Source: Haliclona indistincta (lineage: Eukaryota; Porifera; Demospongiae; Haplosclerida; Chalinidae). Taken from it: a DNA stretch of 64,000 nt. The stretch covers positions 10,243,367-10,307,366 of the forward strand of contig OZ024783.1 in assembly GCA_964017065.1 (NCBI GenBank), read 5' to 3'. Positions 11,604 through 22,200 of the stretch are shown here, one piece after another (position 1 is the stretch's first letter; each line of letters starts with the position of its first letter). Below the pieces are notes generated by a model. That model was not told the DNA's origin, did not search any database, and worked only from the letters and a program-made list of their open reading frames with translations. The position numbers and the translations under genes are program-made.

Positions 11604-12850
11604 GACACGGTAGTGTCTCCCTATGTAGGGATGAACGAAAAAACAAGATGGCGGCTACATACAATGTATTAGCGTTCAAACGCTGATATTTCGCCTGGTG
11701 TTGAATTTTATACGTCTTCAGACACTTATATCTGCTCTCTGGCGTTGCCCCATCTTACAGTAGCAAGGAGATTGCTCGAAATTGTTACTAAAGTGACGAA
11801 CCTGGAAACGGTGAAAATCGAGTTTCGTCATCTTCGTTTTCTTCTTTCTTTCTTTCTTTCTTTCTTCTTTCTTTCTTCCACTCGCCTAGCGCCTTTACGC
11901 GAGCAGTGCCGAGACCAAAACATCCACGAACAGTCGTGAAATTCTCCTGGCATGTGCCTTTTGAGCTTTGTTTTTAGCGTAACGGCGATCAAAGTTCCGC
12001 GATTTCTCGATCGTGATCCATTGTCAGCTATGTGTTAGACGCCATTATTGTGATTGCGCAATACGCACGTGACCAAGCAATGGGTAGCGCACGTGACCAA
12101 GCAGCTAAAAGTATCGCTGCGTCGTGTGGATCACTATCACGTAGAACACACACCCGGCATTTGTCTGGAGTCTTCGAAGAACGGTAAGCTCATGTAGGAT
12201 CGCCATTCTGCACTTGCCAGATAATTATAACCGCCGTATAGGTCTACAAACAAGTGTGGGCGGGGCTCGTATGCACTGCATGCATGCGTAGGCGACTAGG
12301 CAGACCTGATACGTACAGCTTAACAATTTTAGCTACAAGTTTAAGAAAAGCCATCAACAACAGGAATACTAAACTAATGGTGGAAACAAAGACTTCTCCG
12401 TACATGCATGATATTGAACTGCACTTCACTAAAAAGAAAAAAGGACACAAACAAGAAATTAAAAAGATTTCTATCGAAATCAAAAGGATGTAGTGATGAA
12501 GAAATCTACCACTGGTTCACAATGTAAACCAACAAGAAACAAGCATAGAATGGTAACACGATTGACTTGCTAACAGACCATAGATCCCTACATCAGTGGC
12601 TGTACATAAGATCAATATTTTGTCACAAGCTGAATTCTATTCAAAGTGTCAGTCAACAGTAAAATTAATAGCTTAACTAGCTATAGTCTGGCCACAGCAG
12701 CCACTGATGTAGGGATCTATGGTCTGTTAGCAAGTCAATCGTGTTACCATTCTATGCTTGTTTCTTGTTGGTTTACATTGTGAACCAGTGGTAGATTTCT
12801 TCATCACTACATCCTTTTGATTTCGATAGAAATCTTTTTAATTTCTTTGC
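11604..12850. repeat. Foreign insertion inside the YqaJ gene
   Basis: The coding similarity stops at about 11603 and resumes at about 12851. The insert holds a short hairpin (GGAGACACGGTAGTGTCTCC at 11601), a TTTC microsatellite at about 11842-11880 and a long inverted repeat. No clear target duplication or transposase was found, so its class is open. Confidence 0.55.
12453..12847. repeat. Near-perfect 150-bp inverted repeat
   Basis: Left arm 12453-12602 and right arm 12699-12847 are near-perfect reverse complements, separated by a 96-bp loop. The outer ends read AAGAAATTAAAAAGATTTCT on one strand and its complement on the other. A transcript would fold into a long hairpin. It lies in the insert that splits the YqaJ gene. 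Confidence 0.85.
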
Positions 12851-13732
12851 TTACATGATCATAGCCGATATACAAAATCTGGTGAAAATATATTAACTAC
12901 AGACCAACAATACAGTGACAATTCATGTGATTTCCAAACTCAAGATATAATCAAGTTACCTCAGATTGAGCGAAGTGCAGAAAGCATCAAGAAAAGCTTA
13001 AATGTAACTGCAGAAGAAAGAACCAGGATAGAAATTGCTACCCGTATTCAGTCTAAATCACGAGAATGGATTGAAGCCAGAGCATGGCGTATAACTGGAT
13101 CTAAATGTGGCAAAATACTATGTCAGTGAGAACCGACAGATGCTTTATTAAAAAGTATTTTGTACCCTACCTTTCTAGCACATATTCCGGCAATAAAATG
13201 GGGACTGGAAAATTAGAAGAAAGCCTGCGCAGCATACACTTCTTTTATGAGAAACTATGGTCATCAAGATATAGCAACTAGACTGTGTGGGTTCATTGTA
13301 CACAATACTTTTGGATGGCTTGGTGCTTCTCCGGATGCGTTTGTTAGAGATCCTTCTATTTCTTGCCCCGAAGGCATCGCTGAGTTTAAATGTCCCTATA
13401 GTAAGAGAGATATTGATCCTCTGATTGCTTGTGATGATCCAAGCTTTTATTGCACACGCACTGGTGATACTATTCATCTGCAAGAAACTCATGCCTATTA
13501 CCACCAAGTCCAGTTACAGCTGTATGTTGGAATGGACTTGTACTCTTGGTGTGACTTCTGCATATATACTAAGGAAGGTGTCGCTGTAGAAAGAATATAT
13601 CTGGATACTAACTGGTGCAACAGCTACATTCCTGAACTTGAAAGTTACTTTGATGCGTGGATGCTACCTGAAATTGTTGAACCAAGACTAAAACCCAGTC
13701 ATTACTTGTAAATATTATTCTCAATGAAATCA

Positions 13733-15109
13733 TTAAGAACACAGGGGGGGTAAAAAGTTTGTAAGAACAGCACACACAAAAAATATCTGTTCGGCAACAT
13801 TTGTTAATGTAGCAGGAATAACTCTATCAAAAATATGATAATTCTTTATTCTTTCCATTTCTCTTTCCACATGAATTCTGAGAGAAGCGATTCGTCGTGT
13901 CTCCATCATCTCAGCACTGTCTAGCTGCTTCTTTCCTCTCATAAAGGGAGGAATGTTTATTTTGACTCCAAGTGGTGTCAAGTCATCCTGAATGTCAAAT
14001 CCCCTGTCAGCCATGATACTATCTCCTCTCTCCACCAGATCCAACAGTCCACTTTTTTGTGTTAGTTTTTTGTCCGTAATGGAACCAGGAAACAACTTGG
14101 AAACAAAAGTAACTGCACCTCCAGGAGATATTCCGATTAGACACTTGTACGTGTTGTGGTTTTTGTAAGATGAAAATGTCATCTGCTGGAGTTCTGGGAG
14201 TGATGGCGTCTCAATGAAGATCTCAGTCGCGTCAATAATGACTCTTGTTGTCGGATACAGATCTTTAAATGCACGAGGCATAAAACTCTGCACAATAGAT
14301 TTTGGTGGCCAAAGATTTATTTCCTTAAATCTGATGTAAACAAAATTGATCCACGTAATGAAGATGCGTGACACTGTTGAAGTTGAAACTCCAAAGCGCT
14401 CAGCAAGATCTCTTTCAAACAGGCCAAGCCTCAGGCGCACTAACACTAGAAAGAATTCTTCGAGTGGTGGTAAACTTCGGTATCTACCTCCTGGTCGCTT
14501 ATCATCCTGAGTAGTGTCTGTCCGCTTGCTCCCCCAGTATTCTAAGCAGTTGACTGATGGACCGAGATAGTTATAACAAGCCATAAGACTACTGTAAGAC
14601 TGGAATCCTGTGTAAAATAACACTTGCTTGTCATCATGCTTGAAGTTTTCAAGCCTAAACTTAGACTCTTCCACCTTCTTCTTCAGTTCTACAATCTCAG
14701 CAAGGAGTTCCTGGGAGCTTCTTCCATCGGTCTGACAGCCAACATCACTCGTACTACATGTAGCTATCTGCTCTGTCTGTATTGCTACGGTGACTTTCTT
14801 ACGCCGGTTACTCTGACTGGCAAAACTGGAGGGCCTTTCAAGTGGCTCTTTGCGCTTGGAAACTGGAGTAGTAATTGCAGGCAAGCCGATGGTCGGGCAT
14901 TCATCTGTGCGCAGTCGTCGTCCAGTACTGTGCACAAAATGTTCACTACAAACACGACTTTCCTTGTTTAGTGGGAGGTTCTTTCGTCCAATCTTATGCA
15001 CCCACGCTTGAAGCAGTTTCTTGTTTTTCAGTGGAAGACTGTGGAAAGTCAAATGTTTCTCTCTGTTGGATCTATTAAAACAACCAGGCACAACGCAGAC
15101 ATGAACCAT
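13733..15109 (-). CDS. THAP domain plus DDE_Tnp_4 transposase
   Basis: An intact 458-residue single-exon frame. Residues 1-83 form a THAP DNA-binding zinc finger (C5, C10, C54, H57 ligands; CVVPGC, CSEHF). About 132-160 is coiled-coil-like (ELLAEIVELKKKVEESK). About 212-255 is a helix-turn-helix (FGVSTSTVSRIF). The catalytic core is IS5/Harbinger-like DDE_Tnp_4: D293 (VIIDATE), D368 (IMADRGFD) and E415 in RIHVERE. It runs toward the YqaJ gene; the two stop codons are about 21 bp apart. All catalytic residues are present and no disruption is seen, so it is probably young. In the cell it would bind element ends through THAP and cut DNA in the nucleus. The alternative, a domesticated gene, is less likely given intact TIRs and TA flanks. 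Confidence 0.9.
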   Translation of the reverse strand: MVHVCVVPGCFNRSNREKHLTFHSLPLKNKKLLQAWVHKIGRKNLPLNKESRVCSEHFVHSTGRRLRTDECPTIGLPAITTPVSKRKEPLERPSSFASQSNRRKKVTVAIQTEQIATCSTSDVGCQTDGRSSQELLAEIVELKKKVEESKFRLENFKHDDKQVLFYTGFQSYSSLMACYNYLGPSVNCLEYWGSKRTDTTQDDKRPGGRYRSLPPLEEFFLVLVRLRLGLFERDLAERFGVSTSTVSRIFITWINFVYIRFKEINLWPPKSIVQSFMPRAFKDLYPTTRVIIDATEIFIETPSLPELQQMTFSSYKNHNTYKCLIGISPGGAVTFVSKLFPGSITDKKLTQKSGLLDLVERGDSIMADRGFDIQDDLTPLGVKINIPPFMRGKKQLDSAEMMETRRIASLRIHVEREMERIKNYHIFDRVIPATLTNVAEQIFFVCAVLTNFLPPLCS

Positions 15110-15284
15110 AGCGATACTATAGTAGCTGACCCTTTTGCCATATATATTCTAATTCCAATTATACGTTATGAAAATCCCCTATTACTATTAGAGGCCCCTC
15201 CCTTATGATACAACACATGCTAATAACCAACGTGTAACATCACAAAATCCATTAAACTAGCAAGATGGCAGCAAGAAAACAGCA

Positions 15285-15872
15285 TAGCCTCGTCCCCAGG
15301 CTCTTTGTTCTGTCAGAGAGCCTGGTCTCTAATCTCACATGAGCGCACCCAAAAAAGTGCAAATATTAATGAGCGTGGGTGTAATAAACTGCACGCCCAC
15401 GATGCTTGATGTTGGTCTCGTGCTAGGGCGTAGTTACACACACGCGCGGCCGATATAAAATGCAAAGGATCTGTAGCTGTCCGTGTAGCGGGATGGGCGA
15501 GTGTGCTGCCTTGTACGTACGGTGAGGAAAGTGTAGCTCGATATCGTCCTTCATGCAGCATCTGGTACTTTACCCGTTTCGACGGAGTAGGAACATCCCC
15601 AGTGGCTGCTTCCTCATAGTGGCTCTTTAGCCATTTAGATTCATCTGACGGCTCCGCGGCCATCCCGAACGTGATGCTACAGACCTTGATCGCCTCTGAC
15701 AGCAAGACTGTGACGAACGCTACGCATGTGCGTGGGCAGGTTGGGTCGAGCGTTGATCGTGCCCACGCACACTAATCACCTGTCTACCACCTGTCTATCC
15801 CACGTGAGATTAGAGACCAGGCTCCCTGTCGAAACAAAATTCCGAGAGGGGTGGAGCCTGGGGACGAGGCTA
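15285..15872. mobile_element. MITE with 9-bp target duplication
   Basis: Inverted ends TAGCCTCGTCCCCAGGCTC...GAGCCTGGGGACGAGGCTA, with a second inverted block GAGCCTGGTCTCTAATCTCA further in. Flanked by AAAACAGCA at 15276-15284 and 15873-15881. Nine base pairs fits a Mutator-type element; an 8-bp hAT reading is possible if the element ends one base later. No coding region. Confidence 0.82.
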
Positions 15873-15881
15873 AAAACAGCA

Positions 15882-16192
15882 CTCATGCAGGAAAGAGTCT
15901 TGTTTGTCACTGTGCACATTTCTAGGGACAATTACATTACTAATCCAGTCTGAAATCCAAATGGGCAAATTTGTTACTACAGGCTTGTGAATCTCATTAC
16001 GTGTATTACAGTATTAGCATTGTATTATCTGAAACCTTGCTAATCCAAATGGGCAAATTTGGTTGTGAATGTCATTACAGGGTTTTGTTTTGGTCTTGTT
16101 TTTTTTTCTTTTTGTTTCTTGGTTTTGGGTGTGGCCCTCGTTATTAGCCTCTGGCTATTTGGTCATTGTCCTGCACTATTGTGTAAACTTGC
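15882..16192. other. Spacer
   Basis: Contains a short imperfect direct repeat (CTAATCCAAATGGGCAAATTTG-like at about 15950 and 16040) and a T-rich run. No gene seen. Confidence 0.4.
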
Positions 16193-16196
16193 TTAA

Positions 16197-16772
16197 CCCT
16201 TTAAGCCCTAATGACGCCTTTAGGCGTCATAATTGACTCCACCTACTCTAGACGTCATAAATAGTGCAAAAAGTGCTCTAGAAAGGTCAAATCAAGTTTA
16301 ATTGCAAAAGATGACTTTACCTGAAAAAACCCTATGTTTTTCGGCGCCCTCCCCACAAACGTACAGCACGGAGAGAATTTTAAAGGGGGTTCCCCCTGTT
16401 TACCCGGGGTTCGAATGGGCGCAGCTCCTCACAGGCTTCAGGATGCCCGGAAATGCATACTTGGGCATAGAATATGGTCTAAACTATGCTGTTTGCTCAC
16501 CTGGACACCACCAGGTTTTTGTATCAGTCACCAGGGCTAAATGAAGACCAAAATTGGCTGAAAAATGATGAGGTCGCAGCACTTAAGTGGCTTCAGTTCC
16601 AAAGAGGGAGTGGCCAACTCAGAGTTTAGTACATGGTCGTAAACTTTGACATGCCTGGAAAAAACAGTGCTAGTTTGGAACAGCTAGCGTACTGCATGTT
16701 GTAGAAAATCGCAGGACAAACTTTCAGTTTAGAGCAACTCAAATTTTCGTCAAAATAATTCAGTAGTTAAAG
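16197..16772 (+). mobile_element. TTAA MITE family, copy a (3' end degraded)
   Basis: Begins TTAA then CCCTTTAAGCCCTAATGACG and carries the family landmarks GACTCCACCTACTCTAGACG, CTCACCTGGACACCACCAGG and GTCAAAATAATTCAGT. The right end is altered (CAGTAGTTAAAG). It faces an inverted copy at 17380-17895. Confidence 0.75.
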
Positions 16773-17375
16773 AAAAAGTAGCTATCTGTAGTGACTGTAC
16801 CTGTTTTCACTAGTCAGAACAAATTCATTAGTTTTCCTGTTGTATTATTAGCTGTACATATTTGAGGCAAAAATTAATGATTATTACCATTAAAAATTAT
16901 TCTAAAAATTCGGCGCAAATGAGTAATAATCAGATTTACTTGCCCAATATTTGGGATAATTGTGACCGAAGTTTGAATAATTGGAGGTGTGGCAATGAGC
17001 ATGCGTTTTGAATACATGTACGAACACATCTAAAGCTCTTTTCAGGACATTTTGAGTCTGGTTGTTGGCTGTCTATGACAAGTGCTTGGCAAATTTTTGA
17101 GGTTTAGTACGTATTTCAGTGACAAAGTGCCGAAAAATAGGAGGCGCCGAATCTTTAGAAGAAATACGGTGTGTTATCTTGATATTGTCTGTGAAGCAGT
17201 GTTTAGAGTAGGACTAAACAAAATATACCAAAAGATATAGTCAAGTAGATATGTCCAAAATGTGCATGAATTGTGGTTTTTAACATTGAAGCATGATACT
17301 TGGCAAGATAATAGTTTGTTGAGTAATTTGAGACATGAAGCCACTTCAGATTTGACCTTTGCCGATCTTTAGGTG
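16773..17375. other. Unassigned sequence between two inverted MITE copies
   Basis: About 600 bp between the two inverted TTAA MITE copies. No gene. It could be the interior of a larger composite element with the two MITEs as arms, or plain spacer. Confidence 0.4.
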
Positions 17376-17379
17376 TTAA

Positions 17380-17895
17380 CCCTTTAGTTACTGAATTATT
17401 TTGACGAATATTTGACATGCTCTAAACTGGCAGTTTGTCTTGCAAATTTCTTCAACATGCAGTACGCTAGCTATTCCAAACTAGCACCGTTTTCTCCTGG
17501 CATGTCAAAGTTTACGACCCTGTACTAAACTCCAAGCTGGCCCCTCCCACTTCAGAACTGAAGTCACTTAAGTGTTGCGGCCTCATCATTTTTTTTCGTT
17601 TAGCCCTTGTGACTGATACAAAAACCAGGTTTTGTCCAGGTGAGCAAACAGGATGGCACCCTGAAACCCTAAAAATGCTGAAAGCAGTGACGGTTTCTCC
17701 CCATCGAACCCCAGGTTAATTTAAATTCCCCTGTGCTGTACGTTTCAGTGGAGAGGGCAAGCCAAAAAAGGTGCGATTTTAGGTAAAGTCGTCTTTTGCA
17801 AATAGACTTAGTTTCACCTTTCTAAAGCACTTTTCACACTATTTATGACGTCTATAGTAGGTGGAGTCCATTATGACGCCATAAGATGTCATTAG
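17380..17895 (-). mobile_element. TTAA MITE family, copy b (truncated)
   Basis: Starts at TTAACCCTTTAGTTACTGAA (TTAA at 17376-17379) and runs in the opposite orientation to copy a, ending near TTATGACGCCATAAGATG where it meets the repeat at 17897. The expected AAAGGGTTAA end is missing. Confidence 0.7.
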
Positions 17896-18265
17896 ACTAT
17901 AGCTTAGTGGTATTAGCCAATCAGATTGGCTAGTTGCTTGGATCTAAATCTCGTAATGTAATCCCGCCACCCATAATGTAATCCCGCCACTCCGTAATGT
18001 AATCCCGCCACGTGGAGCTAAAACAATAGATTACGGTTGATGCACAAAAATATACTGAATAATCAATAAAATTAGCTATGGTAGATCTCTGGTGAGTCTC
18101 TCTTGAGTCTGGTTAGTCGTCGGAGCCAACTTGTTTGCACAGTCGAGCCACTGTACTACTGAGCGAGGCGTGACCTAGTGGTTTCTGTGTGTACCAACAG
18201 GTCTCAGTTGGAGAAAGCGATGGTTGCAGGTAGAATGCGTTGTCCACTGGATCGTCAGGGCAAAG

Positions 18266-18646
18266 TTATCTATACTTCTTAAATAGAGCGACGAAGCATC
18301 TCTCGGGATTCTGTGTGTTGGAGTAGCAAACAACAACCTTAGGCATAGTTTTGCATCCACTAGGATGGTTCCTGGATGTGTCACGGTCTTCATGGTAGAG
18401 TAGGTAAGGTCGCTCACCTGACTTTTTGACCACCTCAACTTGGCAAGGTGAGTGTTTCAATAGGCGATGCTCTCTCCCACTGCGTAGTGCGAAGTACAGA
18501 CCAATGTAGTAAACTACAGTGTCCAATAGCATCTTCGGTGTTTCCCCTCCTAGCAAACCTTTAGCCCATAGCAAGTCTTCAGTTAAAACTTTGCCGGCGT
18601 GCTTCTTTGCACTGCTCTGGAGCCTATTCATTTCTGGCCACGGCAT
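18266..18646 (-). pseudogene. DUF3504 (Crypton-derived) fragment, copy 1
   Basis: A 126-residue frame (LGGETPKMLLDTVVYYIGL, ALRSGREHRLLKH, GERPYLLYHED, NTQNPERCFVALFKKYR) matches the C-terminal DUF3504 domain shared by KIAA1958, ZMYM2-type and QRICH1 proteins, which descends from Crypton tyrosine recombinases. The remainder (NAFYLQP...CWYS in copy 2) is out of frame here after a small loss near 18290. No start region or full recombinase is present. A relic. Confidence 0.65.
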
Positions 18647-18755
18647 TCAAGGAATGTCGCCGTCAACGAAGACAGCCTGAACAAAAAGCGAGTCGTTGCT
18701 TTGCTTGTTTGATTTCGACTGGCTTGCATCGTTTCTGTTTGCTATAGTCTAAACC

Positions 18756-18898
18756 AGTTGGACAGTGCATCCAATCGGATCTACGCGATTTAGAAGCCCT
18801 CGCGCCGTTGCCATAGCGTCCTCGCTACGCTCGGACGCTATATAGCAAAGGCCCTCGGGCTTCTAAATCGCGTATATCCTCGGATGCACTGTCTAACT
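18756..18898. repeat. Terminal palindrome of the DUF3504 repeat, copy 1
   Basis: About 143 bp, near-perfect palindrome: CAGTGCATCC...GGATGCACTG outside, GATTTAGAAGCCC...GGGCTTCTAAATC inside, then a GCGTCC/GGACGC centre. The same palindrome closes the other copy (40595-40737). Confidence 0.85.
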
Positions 18899-18903
18899 AT
18901 TAT

Positions 18904-19212
18904 ATAGAGGTTCAAGGGTTAATGAGTTTTCATCAAAAATTGTAAATCTTGCTAGAAATGCCCATAGATGTTGAAAATCAATTCTTAGTGTTTAAATATC
19001 CTTTTAAATCTCTTTCTGAAGAAATAAAATTATAATGACGAAGGATTATAAGGCAATTTTATTACTGTCAAAATAATTTTTATATAGGAACACAAAATGA
19101 TAGTCTCAAAAATAATCTGTACCACTTACGACGATAATTAAACAAGCTAGATTTAATAGATAAAATTTATAGACAAAAATCTGCCAATATACGGTAGTAC
19201 ATAACTTATTTA
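18904..19212. other. Upstream region of ankyrin-Roc-COR-Death gene 1
   Basis: AT-rich, with no recognised promoter motif. It shows little resemblance to the region before gene 2 except for the last few bases before each ATG (TTTAATGTGTACACAGATAT). Confidence 0.4.
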
Positions 19213-22200
19213 ATGTGTACACAGATATCACTACTGACATCAGTTAACGCCATGGAGGTTGATATACACGACGAAATTGATGAATTGACTTGTCTCAGCC
19301 CCTTCGTACTAGGTGACCATGACAAAGCATTACAGCTCCTTCCTAGTCTGCGGCAACCTGCTGCTATACGAACACTGTGTATTTGTTGTATCTTTAATCC
19401 TAGCAGAAAGATATGTACAGATGTCTCTTTACTTCATTTGGCTGCTTTTCATGGTTGGATTGATGTTGTAACAAGTCTAGTGAGCGTGTATAACTGTAAC
19501 ACTCAGTGTCGTGATAGCTGGAAACAGACTCCATTACACTATGCTGCTTATGGCGGTAGCCTACCAGTAGTTGAGTATCTTATTAATGAGCAACACTGTG
19601 ACCCTGGCAGTAGAGAAAAGGATGGTAGAACGCCATTGCATTATGCTAGTTACAATGGTCACATGATCATAATTGAATATCTCGTTACAAAAGTCGACTG
19701 TGACATAGAAATACTTGACAATTATGAAAACGCAATATTGCATTTTGCTTCATTTGGTGGTCACTTAAACATAGTAAATCACCTCATTAAACACTTTAAC
19801 TATGAGGCAAATTCTCCGGGATGCCAAGGCATGACATCTCTTCATCAGGCTTGTCAAAGAGGCCATATTGACATAACCCAATATCTTATCATGGAACAAG
19901 GTTGTGACCCAGCTTTGCCAGACAATAATGGTAACATGCCTATTCACATTGCATGTCTTTATGGACAATTGAATGTTGTCAAGTATCTCATCACTGAACA
20001 AAAATGTGATCCAACCTGTAAGGGAGCAAATGGCAGAACAGCATTGCACCATGCTTGTCAGAATGGTCATATGGATATAATTCAATATCTCATCACAGAA
20101 CAAGGTTGTGACCCAGCAGTTGAAGACAATGATGGTAACATGACAATCCACATTGCTTGTTTTTATGGAAACTTTAGGGTTGTTAAGTACCTTATCACTG
20201 AACAACGATGTGATCCAAACGTTGAGGGAGAAATTGGTAGGACAGCACTGCATCATGCTTGTGAAAAAGGTCACATGGATGAAATTCGATATCTCATCAC
20301 AGACCAAGGTTGTGACCCAGTTGTGAAAGACAATAATGGTAGCATGCCAATCCATATTGCTTGTCTTGGTGGACACCTGAATGTTGTTAAGTACCTTATC
20401 ACTGAACAACGATGTGATCCAAACGTTAAGGGAAAATTTGGTAGGACAACACTGCATAGTGCTTGTGACTATGGTCACATGGATATAATTCGATATCTCA
20501 TCACAGACCAAGGTTGTGACCCAGTTGTGAAAGACAATAATGGTAGCATGCCAATCCATATTGCTTGTCATGGTGGACACCTGAATGTTGTTAAGTACCT
20601 TATCACTGAACAACGATGTGATCCAAATGTTAAGGGAGAATTTGGCAGGACAACACTGCATAATGCTTGTGGCAATGGTCACATGGATATAATTCGATAT
20701 CTCATCACAGAACAAGGTTGTGACCCAGTTATAAAAGACAATAACGATGAAATGCCAATCCATATTGCTTGTCTTGGTGGACACTTGAATGTTGTTAAGT
20801 ACCTTATCACTGAACAACGATGTGATCCAAATGTTAAGGGAAAAATTGGTAGGACAACACTGCATATGGCTTGTGACAAAGGTCACATGGATATAATTCG
20901 ATATCTCATCACAGAACAAGGTTGTGACCCAGTTATAAAAGACAATAACGATGAAATGCCAATCCATTTTGCTTGTCTTGGTAGACACTTGAATGTGGTT
21001 AAGTACCTTATCACTGAACAACGATGTGATCCAAATGTTAAGGGAGAAATTGGTAGGACAACACTGCATATTGCTTGTGGCAAAGGTCACATGGATATAA
21101 TTCGTTATCTCATCACAGAACAAGGTTGTGACCCAGCAGTTGAAGACAATGATGGTAACATGCCAATCCATATTGCTTGTCTTTGTGGACATTTGGATGT
21201 TGTTAAGTACCTTATCTCTGAACAGCGATGTGATCCAAACGTTAAGGGAGCAAAGGGCAGAACACTATTTCATAAAGCTTGTGACATAGGTCACATGGAT
21301 ATAATTCGATATCTCATCACAGAACAAGGTTGTGACCTAGTTTTAAAAGACAATAATGATGACGTGCCAATCCATATTGCTTGTCTTGGTGGACACTTGA
21401 ATGTTGTCAAGTACCTAATCACTGAACAACGATGTGATCCACATGTTAAGGGAGAATTTGGCAGGACAACACTGCATAGTGCTTGTGGCAACGGTCACAT
21501 AGATATAGTTCGATATCTCATCACAGAACAAGGTTGTGACCCAGTTATAAAAGACAATAACGATGAAATGCCAATCCATTTTGCTTGTCTTGGTGGACAC
21601 TTGAATGTGGTTAAGTACCTTATCACTGAACAACGATGTGATCCAAATGTTAAGGGAGAAATTGGTAGGACAACACTGCATAATGCTTGTGGCGAAGGTC
21701 ACATGGATATAATTTGTTATCTCATCACAGAACAAGGTTGTGACCCAGCAGTTGAAGACAATGATGGTTACATGCCAATCCACATTGCTTGTTTTTTTGG
21801 ACGCTTTGATGTTGTTAAGTACCTTATCACTGAACAACGATGTGATCCAAATGTTAAGGGAGAATTTTGTAGGACAACACTGCATATTGCTTGTGACAAA
21901 GGTCACATGGATATAATTCGATATCTCATCGCAGAACAAGGTTGTGACCCAGTTATAAAAGACAATAATGATGACATGCCAATCCATATTGCTTGTCTTG
22001 GTGGACACTTGAATGTTGTTAAGTACCTTATCACTGAACAACGATGTGATCCAAACATTAAAGGAGCAAGAGGCAGAACGGCATTGCATTATGCTTGTTG
22101 CACTGGTCATATTGACATAATTCAGTATTTAATCTCGGAACAAGGTTCCAATCCAGCTATTACAGATGATATGTTTAAAACACCATTGCATATGGCATGT

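Larger units (their letters stand above)
10613..13711 (+). pseudogene. SAP-SWIM-YqaJ nuclease gene, interrupted
   Basis: N-terminal half 10613-11603: SAP motif at about residues 15-45 (LKVQELKRWLL...GLKADLVARY), a probable 57-bp in-frame intron 10744-10800 (GTACGT...TTTCAG), then a SWIM-like finger CGCKAG...ASCKHIGALCY. C-terminal half about 12851-13711: a YqaJ-like exonuclease fold (WIEARAWRITGSKCGKIL, AIKWGLEN, FGWLGASPDAFV, IAEFKCPYS, YYHQVQLQLYVG). The acidic and lysine residues of the YqaJ core (SPDA, EFKCP) are visible. Between the halves lies about 1.25 kb of unrelated sequence, including a TTTC run and a 150-bp inverted repeat. In-frame stops TGA (about 13128) and TAG (about 13216) break the nuclease half. 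In this transposon group the nuclease accompanies the transposase; its exact role is unclear. Confidence 0.75.
10506..15179. mobile_element. ISL2EU-type DNA transposon, nearly complete
   Basis: About 4.67 kb bounded by inverted repeats: left 10506-10560 and right 15126-15179, 52 bp of core (GATTTTCATAACGTATAATT at the outer part) with two mismatches. It is flanked by TA at 10504-10505 and 15180-15181. It carries two converging genes: SAP-SWIM-YqaJ on plus and THAP-DDE transposase on minus. This pairing is, from memory, that of the ISL2EU group (IS5-like transposase plus YqaJ nuclease). The YqaJ gene is broken by about 1.25 kb of foreign sequence and two stop codons, whereas the transposase frame is intact, so the element may still supply transposase in trans. 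Confidence 0.82.
10334..15250. repeat. Dispersed repeat split by the ISL2EU insertion
   Basis: 10334-10505 and 15182-15250 are the two halves of one repeat whose uninterrupted copy is at about 41500-41737 (shared CCCCTAAATTGA, GAGTTCCAAAAAGC, ATGTACAGTGTCGTCAAGAA, and on the right CAACACATGCTAATAACCAA). The transposon at 10506-15179 sits exactly between the halves. Confidence 0.8.
17897..18903. repeat. Duplicated ~1-kb repeat carrying a DUF3504 fragment
   Basis: Aligns along its whole length with 39272-40742 once the MITE in the latter is removed. Landmarks are ACTATAGCTTAGTGGTATTA, three tandem copies of a GTAATGTAATCCCGCCAC-type 20-bp unit, the minus-strand DUF3504 fragment and a terminal palindrome. 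The edges are sharp in both copies. Confidence 0.8.

Noticed and set aside
12244..12493. Short frames within the YqaJ insert
   Set aside because: Lie partly in the hairpin arm; no domain; not continuous with SWIM or YqaJ coding.
19765..22110. Long antisense open frames (475 and 231 residues) opposite the ankyrin array
   Set aside because: They exist only because the 204-bp unit is repeated and its complement has no stop in that frame; the peptide repeats with the same period and has no family resemblance.
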